In this document: in pieces, positions 7,201 through 9,355 of the stretch
Numbering within the stretch: the first letter of the stretch is position 1
How the letters are laid out: each line of letters starts with the position of its first letter
Assembly: GCA_934085875.1 (NCBI GenBank)
Contig: CAKOHQ010000041.1
Location: 1 to 9,355, forward strand
DNA from: an uncultured Bacilli bacterium
Lineage (GTDB): Bacteria > Bacillota_I > Bacilli_A > RF39 > UBA660
Direction: 5' to 3'
Length of the DNA stretch: 9,355 bases
Program-made: the position numbers and the translations under genes
The notes under the pieces: generated by a model
What the model was told of the DNA's origin: nothing
Database searches by the model: none
The model's input: the letters and a program-made list of their open reading frames with translations, nothing else

Positions 7201-7389
7201 GGATTAGAAATAAGTGATAGAATTAAATTATATTATAATGGTGATGAGGAAGTAAAAGAAACTTTTAATATGTTTAAAAAATATATTATGGATGAAACAT
7301 TATCTATTCTTTTTGAAGAAACTAATGATGATTTAGATATAATTGATATTAACGGACATAATGTTGGAATTAAGATTGAAAAGGCTTAA
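4291..7389 (+). CDS. ileS: Isoleucyl-tRNA synthetase, long IleS2 type with GLHH signature
   Basis: IleS charges tRNA-Ile in the cytosol. The 1032-residue length and sequence style fit the eukaryote-like IleS2 branch rather than the roughly 930-residue IleS1. The Rossmann core opens with YDGPATANGMPGLHH: the HIGH box is GLHH at 56-59, with first and third positions swapped relative to HxGH. KMSKS is KMHKS at 591-595. The CP1 editing domain shows WTTTPWTL (223-230) and the GTGIVHIAPAFGEDD block (313-327), D327 being the likely editing aspartate. Cysteine pairs 183/186 and 388/391, and 460/462 with 501/504, look like two zinc knuckles. DQTRGWF precedes the KMSKS lobe, and a long anticodon-binding and C-terminal region follows. 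GGAGG at 4280-4284, 6 nt from the ATG, sets the start. It is transcribed from the consensus promoter through the T-box leader, probably as a single gene. Confidence 0.97.
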   Translation: MEKFRELDKRQVHEVEMNILNNWKKEDILNKTIENRKNNTDWVFYDGPATANGMPGLHHMVAKFLKDSFCKYQTMKGHKVLRKVGWDTHGLPVEVNVEKKLGFTGKNDIEKYGIEKFNKLCKETVWDNENAFRRLTEEMGQFIDLDNRYITYDNNYIETEWWILKKFFDEGLFYEGVKIMPWCPRCGTGLASHEVAQGYKEVDANTVIVPFKLKDKDEYFLVWTTTPWTLISNVALCVNPNENYILVESMGYKFIVAEALANNVLGDDYKVIKTFKGSELEYTEYEQLIPSDIEVNGKGFFVTCDTYVTMTDGTGIVHIAPAFGEDDAKVGKRYKLPYVNPVGEDAKYTEGLWKGMNIFEADLEVIKWLKANDKLFKKQKIKHDYPHCWRCDSPLVYYSRPSYYLEVTKIKDKIIEQNKTVNWYPSYVGEKRFGNWLENMNDWAISRNRYWGTPLPLWKCSCGHMEMIGSRKELSEKAIEDVNIETIDLHRPYVDDIHIKCPECGEVMNRDKSVIDCWFDSGSMPFSQYHYPFENKELWESQYPADFIAEGIDQTRGWFYSLLVIGTFVTGKSPYKNVLVNELLLDKYGHKMHKSKGNAVEPFNIIQKYGADTVRWYLAYVSPTWTPLKFDEEGLKEVHSKFFNPLKNTYSFFQMYANIDNIDIKECNVEIKNREEIDKWIISKFNKLVLDCTESYDKYDLNDVVKRITNFVSDDLSNWYIRRNRNRFWASDLDNSKKSVYITTYEILTGICKLCAPIIPYTTEEIYKDLTNEESVHLCDFPKYDESLINEEIEVKMDLVRDLISTGRYVREETKIKVRQPISECLIDGKYESILGDLVNLIKEELNVKEVVFVSDLTKYMNFTIKPNFKVCGAMFGSKMKDYQTALNDLNKDDIDLLLKEETITIDFDGGRLDITPDMVDVRIEAKEGFNVGMVNNKFIILNTNLTRELLLEGLAREAVSKIQNLRKTTGLEISDRIKLYYNGDEEVKETFNMFKKYIMDETLSILFEETNDDLDIIDINGHNVGIKIEKA

Positions 7390-7399
7390 TTCCTTTTTT
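7379..7399 (+). terminator. Weak possible terminator at the end of ileS
   Basis: AAAAGG (7379-7384) can pair with CCTTTT (7392-7397) over a 7-nt loop that contains the TAA stop, with the T-run reaching 7399. The stem is only 6 bp and uses most of its own T-run, so termination would be inefficient at best. Confidence 0.3.
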
Positions 7400-7449
7400 G
7401 TAAAATATTGTAAAAAAATATAAAAAAATAATTAATAATAGATATGTTG

Positions 7450-7458
7450 TGATAGAAT
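7450..7458 (+). promoter_or_regulatory. Extended -10 promoter for the thyA-dihydrofolate reductase operon
   Basis: TGATAGAAT matches TG-n-TAnAAT, 23 bp before the thyA ATG and just ahead of the Shine-Dalgarno AAAGGATGGTG (7466-7476). No recognisable -35 lies 16-18 bp upstream in the A-rich stretch. Position and -10 quality make it the best promoter candidate in this gap. Confidence 0.5.
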
Positions 7459-7481
7459 AGATTTTAAAGGATGGTGTTAAT

Positions 7482-8696
7482 ATGATAATAAATAATAAAA
7501 ATTATGAGATTGATAGAAATACAGCAAAGGTTACAGAATTAGATAAAATGTATTGTGAAACATTAAAGAATATAATAAATGAAGGGGAGTTATGTCCTAA
7601 TAGAACAGGGATAGAAACTTTATCTATTCCAAATGTATATTTTAAATTAGATGTAGATAAAGAATTTCCTATATTAGAAACTAAAAAAGTTGCTATAAAA
7701 AATACTATATCTGAGTTGTTGTGGATATATCAAGCACAAACTAATGATGTTAAATGGCTTCATGATAGAAATAATCATATTTGGGATGAATGGGTTGTAG
7801 ATAATGATGGAATATATAGAATTTATGATCCATTTAAAGAATATAATGATGGTAGTGTTGTTGAAGTAAAAGATATTTATGGTAATGATATGGATAAAAC
7901 TGAAATAGGTAAAAAATTATATGCAGAAAGTTTAAAAGATGATAAAACTATAAAAAATGCTATATATTTTGGTAAAGAATATGCTGGAACTATTGGTATT
8001 GCTTATGGAGATATAATAAAAAAGACTGGAGATTTTGATAGAGTATTAAGTGATTTAAAAAATAATCCTAGAAGTAGAAGAATGGTTATATCTTTAAGAC
8101 AATCAGATTATTTAAAAAAAGGAGTTTTAGAGCCTTGTGTTTGGACTAGTACTTATAAACTTCATAAAGGTAAATTAAATAGTAATGTTAGTATAAGAAG
8201 TAATGATATGCCACTTGGAAATCCATTTAATGTTACACAATATAGTATATTATTAAGTATGCTAGCAAAATTAAATAATTTTGGAGTAGGTGAAATAGTA
8301 TTTAATATAACAGATTGTCATATATATGTTAATCAATTAGATGGTATTAAATTACAATTATCTAGATATGATAGATTATTAAAATGGGAAAGTTATATAA
8401 AATGTCATAATGATAATGATATAGAAGCTAGCTACAAAGAACTTTTAAGTAGAAAAGAATATATAGATAATAAAATGGAAACATGTCCTTATTTGAAAGA
8501 TGATTATGAGTATATTATAAATGAAATAAAAGAAGAAATAATATGTTTAGAACATTTAATAACTAGAGAAAATCCAGTTCTTTATATAGCAGATAAGAAA
8601 GATTTCTATGAATTTGATAATAAAGAATTTAATGAAGATATTAAAGTATTAAAATATAGTAGTTTACCATATATAAAAATGAAAGCGGCACAATAA
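7482..8696 (+). CDS. thyA: Thymidylate synthase ThyA, enlarged form
   Basis: ThyA methylates dUMP to dTMP using methylene-tetrahydrofolate and releases dihydrofolate. Key elements are present: phosphate-binding R41 in NRTG, WIYQ and HIWDEW (99-104), the cross-dimer arginines R199/R200 in PRSRR, catalytic C219 in LEPCVW, RSNDMPLGNPFN (239-250), DCHIYVN (278-284) and QLSR (292-295). PCV instead of PCH and the SNDM block match the B. subtilis ThyA branch. At 404 residues it is far longer than that enzyme (about 280) or E. coli ThyA (264). About 58 extra residues at roughly 111-168 lie at the site of the known small-domain insert of the Lactobacillus casei enzyme. A second, highly charged, probably helical insert of about 65 residues (roughly 297-362) lies between QLSR and the C-terminal strand region ENPVLYI. 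There is also a short N-terminal extension. The Shine-Dalgarno AAAGGATGGTG supports the start. Its TAA overlaps the next ATG, so the two genes are coupled. Confidence 0.93.
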   Translation: MIINNKNYEIDRNTAKVTELDKMYCETLKNIINEGELCPNRTGIETLSIPNVYFKLDVDKEFPILETKKVAIKNTISELLWIYQAQTNDVKWLHDRNNHIWDEWVVDNDGIYRIYDPFKEYNDGSVVEVKDIYGNDMDKTEIGKKLYAESLKDDKTIKNAIYFGKEYAGTIGIAYGDIIKKTGDFDRVLSDLKNNPRSRRMVISLRQSDYLKKGVLEPCVWTSTYKLHKGKLNSNVSIRSNDMPLGNPFNVTQYSILLSMLAKLNNFGVGEIVFNITDCHIYVNQLDGIKLQLSRYDRLLKWESYIKCHNDNDIEASYKELLSRKEYIDNKMETCPYLKDDYEYIINEIKEEIICLEHLITRENPVLYIADKKDFYEFDNKEFNEDIKVLKYSSLPYIKMKAAQ

Positions 8697-9181
8697 TGAA
8701 TAATTTAGTATTAATAGGTGCTATTGGTAGAAATAATGAATTAGGTAAAGATAACAAATTAATATGGTATATACCAGATGATTTGAAATTTTTTAAAGAA
8801 AATACTATAAATCATACAATAGTAATGGGATATAATACATTTTTATCTTTACCTAAACTTTTAGAAAAGAGAAAACATATTGTATTAACACATAAGAGTG
8901 TAGATTTACCTAAAGAAGTAATTCTATATAATAATATTAATTCTGTTTTAGAATATGCAAAAGATAATGAAGAAGAAATATTTATAATAGGTGGTGCTAG
9001 TATTTATAAACAGTTTATAGATTATAGCAACAAGATGATATTAACAGAGATTGATAGTACTGATAAGTATGCAGATGCATATTTTCCTAAGTTTAATAAA
9101 GATGAGTGGAATAAAGAAATAATTAAAGAAGATAGTTATAAAGAACTTAAATATAGACATGTAATATATAGAAGAAAATAA
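8696..9181 (+). CDS. folA: Dihydrofolate reductase (DfrA/FolA)
   Basis: This enzyme reduces the dihydrofolate made by ThyA back to tetrahydrofolate. The 161-residue length is normal. Seen: the N-terminal strand LVLIGAIGRNNELGK, W24, IPDDL with the catalytic Asp D29 (E. coli D27), FFK (32-34), MGYNTF (44-49), KRKHIVLTH with the glutamate-tail-binding Arg, IIGGASIY (the conserved GG) and LTEID. The usual MGRKT/W motif has Tyr (Y46) where most members have the Arg that contacts the NADPH 2'-phosphate, and LT is followed by His rather than the common Arg or Ser. The gene starts inside the thyA stop (TAATG) and has only a poor ribosome binding site (AAAGCGG at 8682-8688), so translation probably depends on ribosomes finishing thyA. 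A non-canonical cofactor preference is possible; the family call itself is firm. Confidence 0.94.
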   Translation: MNNLVLIGAIGRNNELGKDNKLIWYIPDDLKFFKENTINHTIVMGYNTFLSLPKLLEKRKHIVLTHKSVDLPKEVILYNNINSVLEYAKDNEEEIFIIGGASIYKQFIDYSNKMILTEIDSTDKYADAYFPKFNKDEWNKEIIKEDSYKELKYRHVIYRRK

Positions 9182-9266
9182 TTTTTGATAATAGTTATTT
9201 TTGTTATATATTTATACGATGTGTCAATAATAATATAATAAATTTTTGAAATTAATAGAAATATGA

Positions 9267-9295
9267 TTGAAATATATCATTTTTTATTTTATAAT
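9267..9295 (+). promoter_or_regulatory. Sigma-A-type promoter for the gene at the right edge
   Basis: TTGAAA at 9267-9272 and TATAAT at 9290-9295 are separated by exactly 17 bp, which predicts a transcript start near 9302 and a leader of about 50 nt. The rest of the 170-bp gap after the reductase gene is AT-rich with no ORF or clear terminator. TTGAAAT occurs twice, at 9246-9252 and 9267-9273, 21 bp apart. Confidence 0.75.
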
Positions 9296-9303
9296 TTTAT
9301 TAG

Positions 9304-9317
9304 AGTAGTAATCTACT
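9304..9317 (+). other. Perfect small hairpin at the predicted transcript start
   Basis: AGTAG (9304-9308) and CTACT (9313-9317) form a perfect 5-bp stem with a TAAT loop, extendable by one G-U pair. It lies within a few bases of the predicted start of the transcript from the promoter at 9267-9295. It could be a 5' mRNA-stabilising hairpin or a small operator; the sequence alone does not say which. Confidence 0.45.
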
Positions 9318-9351
9318 TGAAAATAATATATAAGATAGGAGAGAGTCAATT

Positions 9352-9355
9352 ATGA
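9352..9355 (+). CDS. Start codon of a further gene (3' truncated by the window)
   Basis: ATG at 9352-9354 is preceded by AGGAGAGAG (9337-9345) at an acceptable distance and lies downstream of a good promoter, so a coding region most likely begins here. Nothing of the product is visible. Confidence 0.6.

Noticed and set aside
7482..9181. Phage or mobile origin of the thyA-reductase pair
   Set aside because: The ThyA type also occurs in phage phi3T, but base composition matches the neighbours, the operon layout is a normal chromosomal one, and no integrase, repeat or other phage gene is visible.
9182..9216. Possible terminator after the reductase gene (ATAATAGTTAT followed by T-run)
   Set aside because: The stem would be only four A-T pairs; it is not better than chance in this composition.
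1..9355. Mollicutes genetic code (TGA as Trp)
   Set aside because: The genes use TGG for tryptophan throughout and no frame needs TGA read-through; stops are TAA and TAG, which suits low GC under the standard code.
1..9355. CRISPR array, insertion sequence, tRNA or toxin-antitoxin pair
   Set aside because: No regularly spaced repeats, transposase frames, tRNA-like cloverleaf with CCA end or small gene pairs were seen; the only structured RNA supported is the T-box leader.

Overview
The window is very AT-rich (roughly a quarter G+C by eye) and reads as chromosomal core sequence from a low-GC Gram-positive bacterium of the Bacillota. The evidence is an EzrA division regulator, a T-box riboswitch in front of ileS, strong AGGAGG-type ribosome binding sites, sigma-A-like promoters and a thymidylate synthase of the Bacillus subtilis ThyA type. 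All tryptophans seen are TGG and no gene uses an in-frame TGA, so the standard bacterial code fits and the Mollicutes code 4 is not needed. An AT-rich Bacilli or Erysipelotrichia-like lineage, for example uncultured gut Bacilli, is an inference.

Layout. The left edge holds the 3' end of an unidentified gene with a disordered acidic tail. It meets, head to head across a shared bidirectional hairpin terminator, a minus-strand family 2 glycosyltransferase with two C-terminal membrane helices. From a divergent intergenic region of about 100 bp, ezrA runs to the right. The two start regions facing each other there form a near-perfect 17-nt inverted repeat. After ezrA comes a stand-alone ATP-grasp protein of the 'sugar-transfer associated' type. 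Its last codons contain the -35 box of a perfect consensus promoter (TTGACA, 17 bp, TATAAT) that drives a T-box leader and ileS. The isoleucyl-tRNA synthetase is of the long IleS2 type and carries the altered signature GLHH instead of HxGH. Next, thyA and the dihydrofolate reductase gene form a tight two-gene operon (TAATG overlap) with an extended -10 promoter. The window closes with a 170-bp intergenic region holding a good promoter, a small hairpin at the predicted transcript start, and the start codon of a further gene.

How the genes relate. ThyA converts methylene-tetrahydrofolate to dihydrofolate while making dTMP, and the reductase regenerates tetrahydrofolate, so that pair is one functional unit. 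The T-box lets uncharged tRNA-Ile raise ileS expression. The glycosyltransferase, EzrA and possibly the ATP-grasp enzyme belong to cell-envelope and division biology but do not form a clear operon.

I see no CRISPR array, mobile element, tRNA or rRNA, and no obvious new multi-gene system. The items most worth a second look are the IleS2 active-site motif, the two insertions in ThyA, the altered NADPH-phosphate site of the reductase, and the unusual terminator arrangement of the T-box.
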